DNA of 64,000 nt from Crocodylus rhombifer (GCA_038503035.1 JAVSML010001077.1:186001-250000); one strand, 5' to 3'. Counted from the first letter of the stretch, positions 1-12,559 are shown. Notes: generated from the sequence alone by a model not told the origin. A program made the numbers and translations.

Positions 1-992
1 CAGGGAGGAGGAGAAGGAGCTTTAGTTTTTTGAAGCAGTGGTGGAGGAGCCCAGACAACCACCCGAACTAGGTCACTGCTGGGTGTCACAATCTGCTGTC
101 ACTTACACAAGCAAATAAGGCCTAGCCCCTCTGACGTCTGTGTGGTTACTATGTGAGCCTTCATTTGCTGTGATCATACTTTGACTGGTTTGTTCGCCAA
201 ATGAAAATGGATGAAGATATCTGTAAAATGCTTTCTTTCTTTTTTTTTTTTAAAGGGCCTTTATTATTTAAACACAAGTATTGTTCCTCTTAACCCACTC
301 TACCAGGTGTTTTAGTCGTGCTAACAGGCCAGCGATCGGCACAGCGCAGGTGGGCCTGTTGTCACTTCCAGTGCTAAGTATGCACCTTTTGGTCCTCCCG
401 GCTACTGTTGGCAGAGATCAGTGTGCGCAGAAGTGTCTGGCCCTTTGCAAGGCTGAGCTCTTTGGAGCGTCTGGAACCTTTTGCTTCTGGGTCACCCGTT
501 CAAATCAAGGTCAGACTGGGGTTGCTCAGAAATACTATCAAATGCCTGTTCGATGGCTTATGTGAAATGAGTTGGTACAGTACCTAACGGACAGCTGTCT
601 CCATCGTTGAAGTGAGAATCCTAGTGTGCATTGCCCATGGCAAACTCATCTTCCCTCTCCAGACCTGACTCTTGGTGAGCGCCCCCCAAAATGCTGAACT
701 TGTCGGTTCCAATCAAAAAATATAGGGGCCGTTTCCCAAGAGAAAACAAAAAGCCTGATACTGCAAATGTTCTTGAAGCCAGCTTCCTTGTAGTCGTGCT
801 CTCCTGACAGGTTAGTATAATTGCACAATCATACTGCAGTAAACAATGAACTAGGGGGAAGAAAACACTCTCCTTGGGTTTCTGCAGGACCTGTGTTACT
901 TCTCCACCAGGCCTTGTCGGCAGTGCCAGCTTTTGACTCCCGAGCCAGGAAATTCCTCGAAGAAGTCTCGTGATTTACATATCGCGAGCGGG

Positions 993-1000
993 TGACGTCA
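993..1000 (+). promoter_or_regulatory. CRE/ATF palindrome TGACGTCA
   Basis: A perfect 8-bp CRE (TGACGTCA) sits in a small CpG-containing patch (about 950-1045) with ATCGCGAGCGGG just before it and CAGCCGCGGCT at about 1019-1029. CpGs are scarce in the surrounding intron, so a retained cluster beside a CREB/ATF consensus suggests a possible regulatory element. The motif is directly visible, but its function is inference. Confidence 0.35.
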
Positions 1001-1616
1001 TGTTTCTGATGATTTATTCAGCCGCGGCTTTGAAGTCGGTATCACCATCAGGTAATTGGCTTGGGTGGATAGTGAAGCACCCAGGGGGAAGCTGAGGGCA
1101 CTTGGAAGCCAACAAGGTCAAGTAGCTGAAGGCATACTTCAGAGAGTCTGCAGCCATCTCAGAGGCAGGCGGCATCCCGGGGTCTGGTACTTCATGCAGG
1201 CTTAGCAGCTGTTTCAGAGAGGAGCTTAGGAGTGTCAGTCTTAGCTGCTGTGCTGCTCAGAATAAAATGCACTTGGTGCTTCACCTGAGGCTGGCAAAGG
1301 ATACAGCCGCTGAGGGCCAGCACAAGCCTATAAGACACACTTAAGTCCTTACAATCAGATGTAAATGGGCACGGTGTTTGGAGTTCACGCACAGGGAAAC
1401 GTTCCTGTAATTATGAATGAAGTTTTCTGACACCTCGGGTGCATGAGATGTACTGCAGAGCTGCCTAATTAGCTGCGCAGTAAACGTTTCTGCATCTGTA
1501 CGGGAGGCCGCAGGAAACTAGAAAGCTTTGCAGCAGGTTCATCTTTGTAAATGTAGGTATTGTCCTGCTACAGAGTTTTTTGTGTGTGTGCTGCAACACG
1601 TGTAGATGCTGACCCA

Positions 1617-1896
1617 GCTGGCTGGGGCACGGGGATATTTCAGTGCAGGGGCTGCCTGCCAGCTAGCACGGGGGTGGGCAAGATGCGGGCTGGGGGCCAG
1701 ATGCGGCCTGGCAGGCCATTGTATCTGGCCCACGGGGCCCCTAACAAATTTAGAAAATTAGTATTTATCTGCCTGGAGTTGCCTGTCATGCGGCCCTCAA
1801 TGGCTTGCCAAAACTCAGTAAGCGGCCCTTTGCCCAAAATAATGGCCTGCCCCTGAGCTAGCACCTCACTGAAGCACCCTTGTGCCCCAGCCAGCC
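1617..1896. mobile_element. Older inverted-repeat element, interrupted by the hAT MITE
   Basis: The left arm, containing GCTGGCTGGGGCAC (1618-1631) followed by a TTTCAGTG segment, pairs with the reverse complement of the right arm, GTGCCCCAGCCAGC (1882-1895), preceded by CACTGAAGC. The two arms meet at the AGCTAGCAC target site now occupied by the hAT MITE. Removing the MITE and one target copy restores a compact palindrome. Family unknown. The outer limits may extend to about 1580 and 2000. Confidence 0.5.
1669..1855 (+). mobile_element. hAT-type MITE with intact 8-9 bp target duplication
   Basis: This 187-bp element begins CGGGGGTGGGCAAGATGC and ends AATGGCCTGCCCCTG, which are typical imperfect hAT terminal inverted repeats. 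The 9-mer AGCTAGCAC occurs exactly on both sides (1661-1669 and 1856-1864), consistent with the 8-bp target duplication of hAT transposons. It has no transposase. The interior has the 'bird-of-the-genome' style gcggcc/ggccgc wording common to hAT MITEs. It lies in the middle of an older inverted-repeat element (see 1617-1896). Confidence 0.7.
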
Positions 1897-4800
1897 CCTC
1901 CACATCAAGTTGAGCCGGGTCCTGCTGCCAGCCAGGGCTGCTCCAATGTAGCTGAACATGCTTGATCCCAGGCACACGTTGAGACAGTGCACGTGGGAAC
2001 AATGAACATCATTAATACGCACTTGTAGATGCGCCCCCCTCTTCCTGTGCCTTGGGGAATTGTTGCCATCTCCACATGAGAGAAGAGGAAACAGGGAGGT
2101 CCTGGCGTAGATTTTCAAGTGTCCTGCACGTTTCGGGTGCCATAGTGTTTGTGTCCAATTCCAGACACCTTGGAAGTGCCAAGCTTTTGCAGCTTCCTCT
2201 CTCGTTGGTTGGAACTGGGGGTTCTCAGCACCTCTGAAAATAAATCCCTAGATATCTTAGGCTGAGCACGTCAGGGCTGAAAGACCCTACAGTGAGTTGA
2301 CGCTTATGGAAAATATTGGCTATCAAGGTGGCTCTAGAAATGCTGTTTTATTTGTGCCGCACTGAATTGGCAAGTAGAGGGATATCAAGATTTTAAATGA
2401 ATCTCGCGTGCTATCATTAAAATGCATACAGTCCAGAGAGGACAGATTGTCACAGCCACCAAAACAGAATTACATGTAGTACTTAACAGGCTAGCCAGCT
2501 GGTGGAGGCTCTTCCAGTGCAAGGTAAAAGGTTCGCATTGATGCTGAATTTTGTTTGCTTTGTATCCTTTGGAGATAGTCATTTGGTGACAGTGAGTAAC
2601 TGAAACAGCCTTTAAACTGAATGATGACATTGGGGAATGCAGATCTATCAGTAAAAGGGCATACATGTACATTATGTTTCAGCAAATGCTCTAGAACAGC
2701 ATTGGCTTTATTCATTTTTTTATTAGCTTGTTATTACTTGATATTCACATATGCAAAACTGCAAGGACTGCAACATCTTGCCTGTTTCTTCTCATGTTTA
2801 ATTAGCATTTTTCTTAATCTTATTTTAATTTTTCACACTGGCAGTATAATAAAATGTTACTGTGGTATTCTTAACAATTAAATTATATTGGCACATAGAG
2901 ACTTCAAGGAACTTGACCTTTTTCAAACCTAGCCTGGCTTTGACTGTAGTAGCTAGACTATTAATTATGTTTTTATTGGAAGATGCATTGAGACCATGTC
3001 TGGGCAGTTCAATTTAGTTGTACATAGATGTGGTCAAAAGTGTTTCCAAACAAATGCATCAAGAAGAAGGGGCTGCTCCGCTAAGAAATACTGGTATAGG
3101 AAAATGGTTTATGTATTTGTACTTAGCTCTAATTGGGTTATCAACTGAGGCTCTGAGGATTAAATGAACTGACCTAAATACCGGGTCTCAGTTAGGGGTT
3201 AATGTGTAGTTTCATCTATAGGAGCTGATTTGGTTTCTAAAAGACCCTCCAGAGCATTTTATCTTTATATTGAAACTGTGAAGCCATCTTTGAATCATTT
3301 ATTACAGTTCACACCAAGCAGTAGTCAGTTTGAGAATAAACACTCAAAACTGATTAAACAGCATCTGAAGGAAACACCTGATCCATCCCAGCTCCGCAGA
3401 TTGTTACACAGAAGTAGCCAGAGACAGCCTGATTAGACCTAGATGGCGTCTGGGTATTATTGCTGGTATTGTAGGTTATTATTTCAGATAATAACAGATG
3501 GCGGAGAGAAGGAGAAATCATCCATTTTCATTTACAAATGGTTCTTTATTCTCCAAGAGACAGGATCGCTCAAATCATTGCTGTCAGGCAATCCCCTGGA
3601 AGAAAAACCTTATTTACTATGATGGATTTTTTTGGAATTATTTTTCCCCGTAGTGTACATCAGGGAAGACTCTGTAGGACCAGAAGCAAAACAGTAAGGG
3701 AGGATGAGTAAAAGCACTATCCAAGGGGCTGAGGATTCGCAGAGAGGCTTGGCATAGATCTTGGAGGAGCAGTTTAATGGGTCAGTGAGAATCAGCGTGT
3801 GTTGGGCTTCAGGCTCTGGACATGTAGACAGGCATGTACAGCACCATTTAGTTTGGTTTTTTTCCTGTTCACTAAGCAAGCTTACTTTTTTTTCCTTCCA
3901 GGACTGTAAACAATATCTATCCTTTTGGGAAGGAGACAAAATTAAAGTGTGAAAGAGCTTTGTAACCTAGTAATTCCTTTGCATTTCCTTGCAGATTGTT
4001 AGAGAGCCCGCGGAAAGGTACCAGGTATTGTTCTAAACATCGTAGGCACCCAGTAGCCACCAGCGATTCAGACCGGCCGTTCCAGCGGAGCAGAGTTGGG
4101 AAGGTTTACTTGTGGCACGTGCATAAACAGAAAAATTGTTCTTGGCCAAATTCTCAACTCTCACATCCAGAGCAGAGCTGAATTTTCACTACCAGAGATA
4201 CCCGAAAACAGTTGGCAAGTTCTGTAGCCAGTGTAAATGAGGATAGCTCAGTTCAGCCTACATTGATTTACACCATAGTCCTAGCTGGCCCATCTCACCT
4301 CTTCCTTTGGCACTCAGAAGAACGGCACCGCAGAGCATTTGTGAGTCACTTGCTGGCTCAGATGCTCTGCGGGGCAGGTGCTGCTCTGGACTGCACCACT
4401 GGAAATTCAGAACGCCCTCCGCTTAGCCCACTGGCGTTGGTGTGGCTTTCCTGTGGTGCAGCCGAGAACAGACTTGGATCCTGTGCTTTATCTGTGGGCT
4501 TGCTTTTCTCAGTATTTTTTCATGATCCGGACAAAAAACTGACAACGGTTACTCCAAAATATAATAAAAGTGTTTCTTATTGTTACTTCAGGTGGAAATG
4601 ATGAAACAAAGGAGGAGCAGCGAGAAGGACCAGGGGCCTTAGGGGTTTGGAGGCAGTTGTTCAGTGTTGGTTTTTTATTATTTGCAGTAAGCGGGGGGCA
4701 ATGATTGCCATAGCTAGGAAAAGAAAGTCCTCCCTCCTTGCCTTTCCACGCATGCCTTCGGAGGTGGCTTTTCTTCCAGATATTGCTGGATTAGAATTGC

Positions 4801-6567
4801 AGTCAGGCAGAAATGGTTCTTTACCCCTCACCCTCATGCTTGCACTTTGGGACCAACTGTTCTGGCTCTTAGAAAATACTGAATTTGCTTGTTAAGTCTT
4901 TAACTAAGAACTGGAGTTGTCCTTTAAAATACTGAATGTATGATCTTTGGGCATGTCCTTGCATTGCTGGGTTGAAAAGTCAAGCGCTAGATTTTGTTCT
5001 AAAAGTGGGACAAGGTCAGCATCAGATAATCTAGCTGTTTTTAAGTGCCTCTGTTTGCACTGGTAGCTCAGACTGTGCTTTAACAATGATGAGTTTCACT
5101 GAAAACACCCTAGCATGCTGTGTATGATATTATGCTGTGACCTGAATGGAATAGTTTGCAAAGGCAGATCATAGAAGGTTTTTTGCTGATTTGCTTGCAT
5201 TTGTAGCAGATAGCATAAACTAAAGCATGCATGGGAATCAGGTGGCTTTATATTCACAACTGCCTTATCTGTATCAGCCATTCAGGAAGAAAGGAGTCAT
5301 CTGAAGAAAGTGAATGCAACAGAAAAGGAATCGTATTTTCTGTTGAGTACAAAGTGGATGTTCATGTAGATCTGTTAAGGCCATTGATCAGCTCGGGGAG
5401 GATAGCACACACTTTATTTCACCCTTCTTTAAGATGAGTTTTTTTCTGTCTCAAGCTGTATTGAAATATGCAGTTACAATTGTACATGCCTCTGGTTTAC
5501 ACTGATGTTTAGTGGAGTTACCTTTAACATACGCTGGTGTAAGTAAGGTGAGCATCTAGGCCACTGCATTCATAGTTTAAGATTTGTACTACCTGGCTTT
5601 TTGACTTGTAATTTAACAGATGGCAAATAGTGTCTTCGTTGAATGACGGGATTGGAAAACAGGATAGTTCAAACCTGGAGATTTCTTAGTCACTGGACAG
5701 AGGTGCTGGTTACCAAGGTTGAGGTTCTGGTTCTGTTCAGGCCTAGCTCTTGGCCACCCCAGTCTCAGAGTGATAAAGTGCACTCTCGTGCGGGCACCGC
5801 TGAGAGCAGTCTGTGGATTGGGCCCTGTTGTCTCCTCTGGTTGTTAGCATAGTAATAACAATAAGCCAGATCCATCCGTGCTATCACACTTCAGGGTCTC
5901 CACCTGCCCAGGGACCTCCAGGCTCCCCACTGGGAAGCCCAGAATTCTCTCCAGCGGCCATGTCTCCGTGTCTTTAGACAGATAATAACAACACGGTTGC
6001 AGTCTGCCAGGCCATCTCCCCAAGGCAAGAGTGAAGAACAGGAAAGTAAAAAAAAAAAAAAGAAAAAGGATCAGAAAGTAAATAGACACTCTATTTAGAC
6101 TTTAGTCCAGTCTGATGAGCAGCCACTTCAAGAGCCGCCCTCAGAGCACCTCTGCAGCAGGTAGGGGGAGCTGAGCTATGCCAAGGAGAACTCTTGTTCA
6201 CGGGGAGAAGTTCTCATGCACCCTGTCCTAAGGGGATAAGAGCAAAATAGCTTGAAAGCATTGTACTACCAGGGATCCTCCCTTTTCAGGAGAGCTGTGG
6301 CAGATTGGAAGTAGGTCTCTGAGATAGACTGGCTTGATGAAAAACAGAAGGACTGAAGATGTATCCTAGCCTGTGAAAGGAATTTACCTATTCTGTGCTT
6401 TCACTGCTCCCGTGCTCCAAATAGGTCCTTCCATTTTCTCATGCTTGGCAGGAGAAATCCCTGAAGGCAGGAGAAACCTGAGTACTAGCTTCCTACGGTA
6501 AGGCTAATGTCTCATCTCTGGTAAGCCTTTTAAGTACAGACTTAAAAACCCTTGCTTTTTGGTACAG

Positions 6568-6725
6568 GTTTTTCGTACTGATCTGATAACAGCGATGAAG
6601 ATCCCCGATTCATACCAGCTGAGCCCAGATGAGTACTATATACTTGCTGATCCCTGGAGACAAGAGTGGGAGAAAGGAGTCCAGGTGCCAGCAAGTGCAG
6701 AGGCAATACCTGAACCAGTGGTTAG
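6568..6725 (+). CDS. JADE2: JADE2 (PHF15) internal coding exon, N-terminal region
   Basis: This internal exon codes for 52 residues plus two bases of the next codon. It opens with [20 protein letters not shown], continues through [20 protein letters not shown] and ends with EAIPEPVV. These are hallmarks of the conserved N-terminal region shared by JADE1, JADE2 and JADE3, which act as scaffold subunits of HBO1 (KAT7) histone acetyltransferase complexes in the nucleus. The [10 protein letters not shown] and [10 protein letters not shown] versions fit JADE2 better than JADE1 (KLHDSYQLNP, as I recall it) or JADE3. The exon is preceded by a pyrimidine-rich tract and TACAG (acceptor AG 6566-6567) and followed by a strong donor, GTAAGTG, from 6726. 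The frame is phase 0 on entry and phase 2 on exit, and the split Arg codon AG|G is completed at 56297. The initiator Met is in an exon to the left of the window. The identification as a JADE exon is firm. The paralogue call is likely. Confidence 0.95.
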
Positions 6726-8204
6726 GTAAGTGAGCATATTACTGTTTGCATTGCTAGATACATGCTGTCTCTTTTTCCTGTCCTTGGATGGTCTACTTAA
6801 TTGCTTGGCATTGCTTTGCCCGTCTGTTTATTTGAGGGGCTTCCAAAATAATTTGGGTTTATATGGCTGTCTAAACTGTAATGCAGAGTAAATAAAGCAG
6901 GCAGGCTGGGAATGCATGTTAGGTGGAACTGAGTACCAGGCTGGTAAAAAGGGCTTAGGGGAGGGGGCAGATAGAAGCAGCAGACCCAAGTAGAGTCCAG
7001 CTACAGCTGCAGGCTGTGTTGCTGAAAGGGCTCCCAAGACTAGATGGCAGTATACAAGAGGGGAGAAGCAAAGGACAAAATCCTCTAGTGGTCCAGTAAA
7101 ATGTAAGATATGTTGTATCTTTCTGGGCAGATAAATATCTTGTCTTGTAGGGATGTCCAGACTGACCATGATGTTCTGGGAAGAGCATGCTTGAAGCAGC
7201 ACAAATTTAACAGTACACCAGTGACCGTGCGCACAAGTGCCTTAGCTCAGATTAGCGTAGAAATTGTGTCTGTGATGGGTGATAGATTTTATGATACGTG
7301 AGCCAGTGTTGCAGCATTCACATTGGATTTATTGCTTTAAAAAAACCCCTCAGTGTGGCTGGGGAATGTGTTGACAGAAGACCGAGGTGCTAACATAGAG
7401 CTTAGGGATGCATGTGAACTCAGGCTTGCAACTCCGCCCCACTCCCAGGGCGTATGAAAAGAGGCACCTGATTTTCCAGGAAGAAAAAGTCCTTCAAAGG
7501 CACAGTAATAATGCCTGCCTTAAATGAGGGAGCAAGGCACTGTCAGGGATGCCAACACTCTGTGTGCTCATGGTAATGGCATTTCAAAAAGGTCTTTGGG
7601 TTTGGGCAGGGTAAAATAAACATAAGACTCCACACAGACATTAATTTGGTGTGTGACTTGTGGGCATATAGGACCCATCTAGAAACATCGCATCTCTGCC
7701 TAAGTCTTCTGAAGTCTGTGGTGGTGATAAGACTTGGCCTCACGATGTGACCCTGCTGTCTGTGCAGTGGATTTTCATTTTCACGCATTGCAGATACAAG
7801 ACGAAAGCCTGAATTTGGAGGGGATGAAGGGGAACTGCGGCCATTAAGTGGGCAGACAGTCACCAAAAGCTACATAAAACAAGCCTATCAGTCTAGATAA
7901 ATATAACATCAATAAATATTTAAATATAGGCAGCCATAAAAGTTAAGTAGCTGGTCCGATGGGAGAGGTTGAGTATACTGCTCTTGTCCATACAGCGGAT
8001 GAGCACTTGGAAAAGAGTAGCAACATCATCTCTCTCTGCACTAAAATTCAGGGCGACCTTTTTATAGCCATGGAGTAACCCTTGTGCTCAGATTCCATAA
8101 TCCTTATGGCATCATCAAGAAATTGCAGGAAAGGAGATCCTATCTCCTACCTGGGGTGCAGGTGTGAGACTGTATCTCAATTTTGGGGTCGCTGGTTTCT
8201 CCCT

Positions 8205-10152
8205 TCACAGAATCATAGAAACTTAGGGCTGGAAGGGACCTCAGGAGGTCATCTAGTCCAACCTGCTGCTCAAAGCAGGACCAGCACCAACTGGATCATC
8301 CTAGCCAAGGCTTCATCTAGCCAGGACTTAAAAACTTCCAAGGAGGGAGATTCCACCACCTCTCTGGGTAACCTGTTCCAGTGTTTTACTACCTTCCTAG
8401 TGAGAAAGTTCTTCCTAATATCTAACCTAAACTTCCCTTGCTGCAGCTTGAGCCCACTGCTCCTTGTTCTGTCACCTGCCACCACTGAGAACAGTCTAGC
8501 TCCATCCTCCCATCTTCTTTGTAACCTCCCTTCAGGTAGCCGAAGGCTGCTATTAAATCTCCTCCCAGTCTTTTCTCTAGATTAAATAAGACCAGTTCCA
8601 TCAGCCTCTCCTCCTATGTCATGTCCCCCAGCCCCCTCACCGTCTTGGTTGGCCTCTACTGAACCCTTTTCAGTTTGTCCACATCCTTTCTGTAATGGTG
8701 GGCCCAAAACTGAAAATAGAACTCCAGATATGATTTTACCACTGCTGAATAGAGGGAATAATCACTTCCTTTGCCCTGTTGGCAACACTCCTACCAGTGC
8801 AGCCACGTATGCCATTAGCCTTTTTGGGCATACTGCTGGCTCATATTCAGCTTATTGTCCACTGTAACCCCCAGGTCCTTTTCTGCAGAGCTGCTGCCCA
8901 GCCAGTCAACCCCCAGCTTGTACCAGTGCATGGGATTCTTCTGCCCTAAGTGTAGGACTTTGCATTTGTCCTTGTTGAACCTTGTGAGATTCCTGTTGGC
9001 CCAAACCTCCAATTTGTCTAAGTTACTCTGAATCCTAGCCCTACTCTCCAGTATATCTACTACTCCCCCCAGGCTGGTGTCATACGTAGACTTCCTGAGG
9101 TTGCACTCTGCCATCTACCAGGTCACTGATGAAGATATTGAACAAAACCAGTCACAGGAGTGACCCCTGGGGCACTCCACTTGATACTGACAGTCAACTA
9201 GACATCAAACATTCATTACTACCCTCCGAGCCTGATGCTCCAGCCAGTTTTCTGTCCACCTTACAGTGCATTCATCCAACCCATACTTCCTTAGCTTGCC
9301 TGTGAGAATGTTGTGGGAGACTGTATCAAGAACCTTGCTAAAATTGAGGTATGCCACATCCATGGGTCTCCCCACATCCACAGAGCCAGTCACCCCATCA
9401 TAGAAGGCAGTCAGGTTGGTCAGGCATGATTTGCCCCTCCTTGGCGAATCCATGCTGGCTGTTCCTGATCACCTTCTTCTCCAAGTGCTTAGAAATGGAT
9501 TCCTTGAGGATCTTCTCCATGATTTTTCCAGGGACTGAGGTGAGGTTGACTGGTCTGTAGTTTCCTGGATCCTTCTTTTCCCCTTTCTTAAATATGCACA
9601 CTATGATTGTCCTTTTCTTATCGTCTGGGACCTCTCCTGATTGCCATGAGTTTTCAAAGATAATGGCCAGCAGCCCTGCAGTCTTATCAACCAACTCCCT
9701 CAGCACCCTTGGGTGCATCCCATCTGGCCCCATGGACTTGTATGTGTCCAGCTTTTCAAAGTAGTCCCCAACCTGTTCTTTCACTACTGAGGGCTACTCA
9801 CCTCCTCCCCAGACTGTGCTGCCCTGTGTAGTAGTCTGGGAGCTGACCTTGCTTGTGAAGATTGAGATGAAAAGGGCATTGGGCACTTCAGCCTTTTTTT
9901 CATCCTCTGTCACTAGGTTGCCTTCCCCATTCAGTAAGGGACTCACACTCTCCATGATCTTTTTCTTGTTACTGATATACTTGCAGAAACCCTTCTTGTT
10001 ACCCTTCACGTCCCTTGCTAGCTGCAACTCCAGTTGCTCTTTCGCCTTCCTTACTTCATCCCTGCATGCCCAAGGAATACTCTTATACTCCTCCCTCATT
10101 GTTTGTCCAAGTTTCCACTTCTTGTAAGCTTCGTTTTTGTGATGTAGTTTAC
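8205..10152 (-). mobile_element. CR1 LINE, 3' part (reverse transcriptase and 3' UTR), decayed
   Basis: Read on the minus strand, this encodes CR1 ORF2 from KLHHKNEAYKKW and LARDVKGNKKGFCKYIS through [17 protein letters not shown] and FSKVLDTVSHNILTGKL to the thumb region (NKDKCKVLHLGQKNP), and then a 3' UTR. It ends at the left with the typical CR1 terminus, whose + strand reads TCATAGAAACTTAGGGCTGG AAGGGACC. The catalytic FADDT box is degraded to a STYDT-like sequence near 9085, and frames are broken, so it cannot be active. The rest of the same CR1 resumes at 11204, after a foldback transposon. Confidence 0.9.
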
Positions 10153-11195
10153 TAGAGGTGCACCAATAAAGATTTTTCTGGCTGATAGTGATGGCTGATT
10201 ATTAACAAGCCATATTGGCTGATATCGATCCAACAGCCCATATGCAGCCCAGCAGCTTGGAGAGCAGCATCTGGCTGGTAAGTGTGTGGAGAGGAAGGGG
10301 GGGGTGGGCAGATCAAGGCCCCCATGGTAAGGGAGGGAGTGAGGCAGGGACAGGGGTAGGCACTGCTCAGCCGGGGTGGAGCATGAGACAGAGCCATGGA
10401 CAGCTTAACCGGGGAGCCAGTCCCACCACTGAGTGCCCCCCTGGTGGAGGCATGGGGGGCATGTGACCCCCAGATGTGTGCATGGGGCAAGAGCAGGCTG
10501 CCCTCTGTGGGCTCGGGGCTGGGAGCTGCGCCGGCTTCTTCCTGGTGGTGGGGCTGGGCCAGGGCTGCTCTTGGGGTGGGTGGGGCAGGCAGCGGTGATG
10601 CTGGGAGGGAGGGCTACAGGTTGGGCTACAGCCACCCCAAAATTTGCCAAGTGCCTTCCATATCGCTCTCTCTTAGTGCTGCCATCATCCACCCTAAGCA
10701 CAGCCCCGGTCCAGCTTCCCTGCTGGGAAGAGGCTGGTGCAAACCCTGGCCCTGAGCCTACGGCAGGCAGCCCCACCCTCACCCTGCGTACAAATCCAAG
10801 GGGCACATGTCTCCCATGCCTCCCCCAGTGATGCATGCAGCAGCAGGGACCCACTCCACCCCTGCACCCCCTGAACAGCTGTGTCCCATGCCCTGCCACA
10901 CCACGGCTGTGCAGCGCCTGCCCCTGCCCCTGCCCTGCTCCCTTCCTTACCACAGGGGACTTGTTCTTCCCCCCCACGCCCTTTCTGTCCCCCATGACCC
11001 TTCCTCCCCACAGACTTACTGGCTGGATGCTGCTCTCCAAGCTGCTGGGCTGCGCTCCTGGCCCTGCACGCCTGCACTTGGTATTTATCAACAACGTTAT
11101 TGGGCACATTAACCAAAAAAGCTGATTGCCACTGATGTCAGTTTTCCTTTTATTGGTGGTGATACAATATGGACCAATATATCAGTGCATGTCTA
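10153..11195. mobile_element. Foldback (long palindromic) DNA transposon inserted in a CR1
   Basis: This 1,043-bp element starts TAGAGGTGCACCAATA and ends with the inverted form (CAGTGCATGTCTA). Almost its whole length forms an imperfect inverted repeat. For example, GCAGCCCAGCAGCTTGGAGA near 10246 reappears reverse-complemented as TCTCCAAGCTGCTGGGCTGC near 11033. The flanks TAGTTTAC (10145-10152) and TCATTTAC (11196-11203) match at 6 of 8 bases, as expected for an aged hAT-like 8-bp target duplication. The arms are GC-rich and have no transposase. Open frames on both strands here are by-products of the GC-rich palindrome. A second copy lies at 27562-28454. Confidence 0.75.
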
Positions 11196-11203
11196 TCATT
11201 TAC

Positions 11204-12330
11204 TGAAGAGTCCCCTGCTAAGCCAAGCTGGTCTTTTGCCGTACCTGCTACTCTTCCTGTGCGTTGGGATGGTTTGTCCCTGCACTCTCAGTGAGGTTTC
11301 TTTAAAGTACAGTCAGCTGTCCTGGACTCCTCTCCCACTCAGACTGGCTTCCCTGGGGATCCTGCCCATGAGTTCCCTGAGCAAGTGAAAATCAGCTTTT
11401 CTGAAGTCCAGGGTTTTTACTCTGTTGCTTTCCATCCTTCCTTTCCACAGGATCCTGAACTCAATCGTCTCATGGTTACTGCTGCCATCCACTGCTACAT
11501 TTCCCACCAATTCTTCCCTGAAGAGCATGGCCCCTAATTGGCTGCTCTATTACTTGCACCAGGAAGTTGTCCCCAACACTCTCCAAAACCTTCCTGGATT
11601 GTCAGTGCACTGTTGTGTTGCCCTCCCAGCAGATGTCAGGGTGATTGAAGTCCCCCATTAGAACCAGAGCCTGTGATCAGGAAACTTCCATGAGCTGTTT
11701 GAAGAAAGCCTCATCCACCACATCCTCCTGGTCTGGTGGTCTATAGCAGACCCCCACCACAACATCACCTTCGTTGCTCTCTCCTCTGACCCTAACCCAG
11801 AGACTGTCAACAGGCCTGTGTCCAGTTTCATACTGAAGCTCTGAGCAATTGTACAGCTCTTTTGCATATAGTACAACTCCTCCTCTTCCCTCCTGCCTGT
11901 CCTTCCTCGACAGTTTGTACCCACCCATGACCGTGCTCCAGTCATGCGAGCTCCCACCACATCTCTGTTACTCCGATCACGTCATAGCTCCATGACTGTG
12001 CAAGGACTTGCAATTCTTCCTGTTTGTATCCCAGGCTCCTGCATTCGTGTGCAGACACCTGAAGTAACTAGCCGATTGCCCTGATTTCTCAGGAAGAATG
12101 AGAGCACCTCCCCTGTTGCCCCCTCTTTCTTGCTCTTCCTCCAGGTCTCCCACTTCCCCACTTATCTCAGGGCTTTAGTCTCCATCCCCTGGCGAGCCTA
12201 GTTTAAAGCCCTCCTCACTAGGTTAGCAATCTGTCCGTGAAGATGCTCTTCCCTCCCTTCGCCAGGTGGATCCCATCTCTTCCCAGCAATCCTTCTTCTT
12301 GGAACATCGTCCCTAACAGATCTACTTTTT
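11204..12330 (-). mobile_element. CR1 LINE, 5' part (endonuclease domain), same copy as 8205-10152
   Basis: On the minus strand this carries the apurinic-like endonuclease region of CR1 ORF2, with GRGGVVLYAKEL, GVCYRPPDQEDVVDE, then VDGSSNHETIEFRILWKG and KADFHLLRELMGRIP. It runs up to the point (RKSSRYGKRPAWLS) just before the KLHHK sequence that resumes at 10152. The protein order shows that the two CR1 pieces were one copy, split by the foldback element. The region right of about 11990 is CR1 leader-like and non-coding. Frameshifts and stops are present. Confidence 0.85.
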
Positions 12331-12394
12331 GGATGAGCTATGTGTCCTGTTCAGGGTGGTAAGCTGAATGGGCACTGGTGTAGTGTAGGGTAAA

Positions 12395-12450
12395 CACAGA
12401 TTTCATAGACATTAGGGCTGGAAGGGACCTCGGGAGATCCCGAGATCTCA
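12395..12450 (-). mobile_element. CR1 3'-end fragment
   Basis: The stretch TTTCATAGACATTAGGGCTG GAAGGGACCTCGGGAGATC matches the CR1 3' UTR end (in reverse orientation). It is a short remnant. Confidence 0.6.
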
Positions 12451-12559
12451 AAGAGAACAGCCCATGGTCTCCTGTTGGCCAAGGTGGGCATGAGATGTGT
12501 GAACAACAGACGGGCAGTCATGGACCATTTGTTTCTTATCACCTTGCTCATGTGTGCTA

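Larger units (their letters stand above)
1..6567 (+). other. JADE2 intron, upstream part (no gene)
   Basis: This is intronic sequence left of the first visible exon. I looked for the preceding JADE2 exon, which should end ...EKKPSE, and did not find it. The stretch holds a CREB-type site near 993, a nested pair of miniature transposons at about 1617-1900, short A and T runs (for example A14 at 6048-6061), and otherwise unremarkable AT-rich sequence. Frames such as the 129-codon one at 4212-4601 have no recognisable domain and no homologue that I know. Confidence 0.8.

Noticed and set aside
10405..11125. Several long overlapping frames (up to 234 codons) on both strands
   Set aside because: They lie in the GC-rich palindromic body of the foldback transposon. 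Stops are rare there because of composition, and mirrored frames follow from the inverted repeat.
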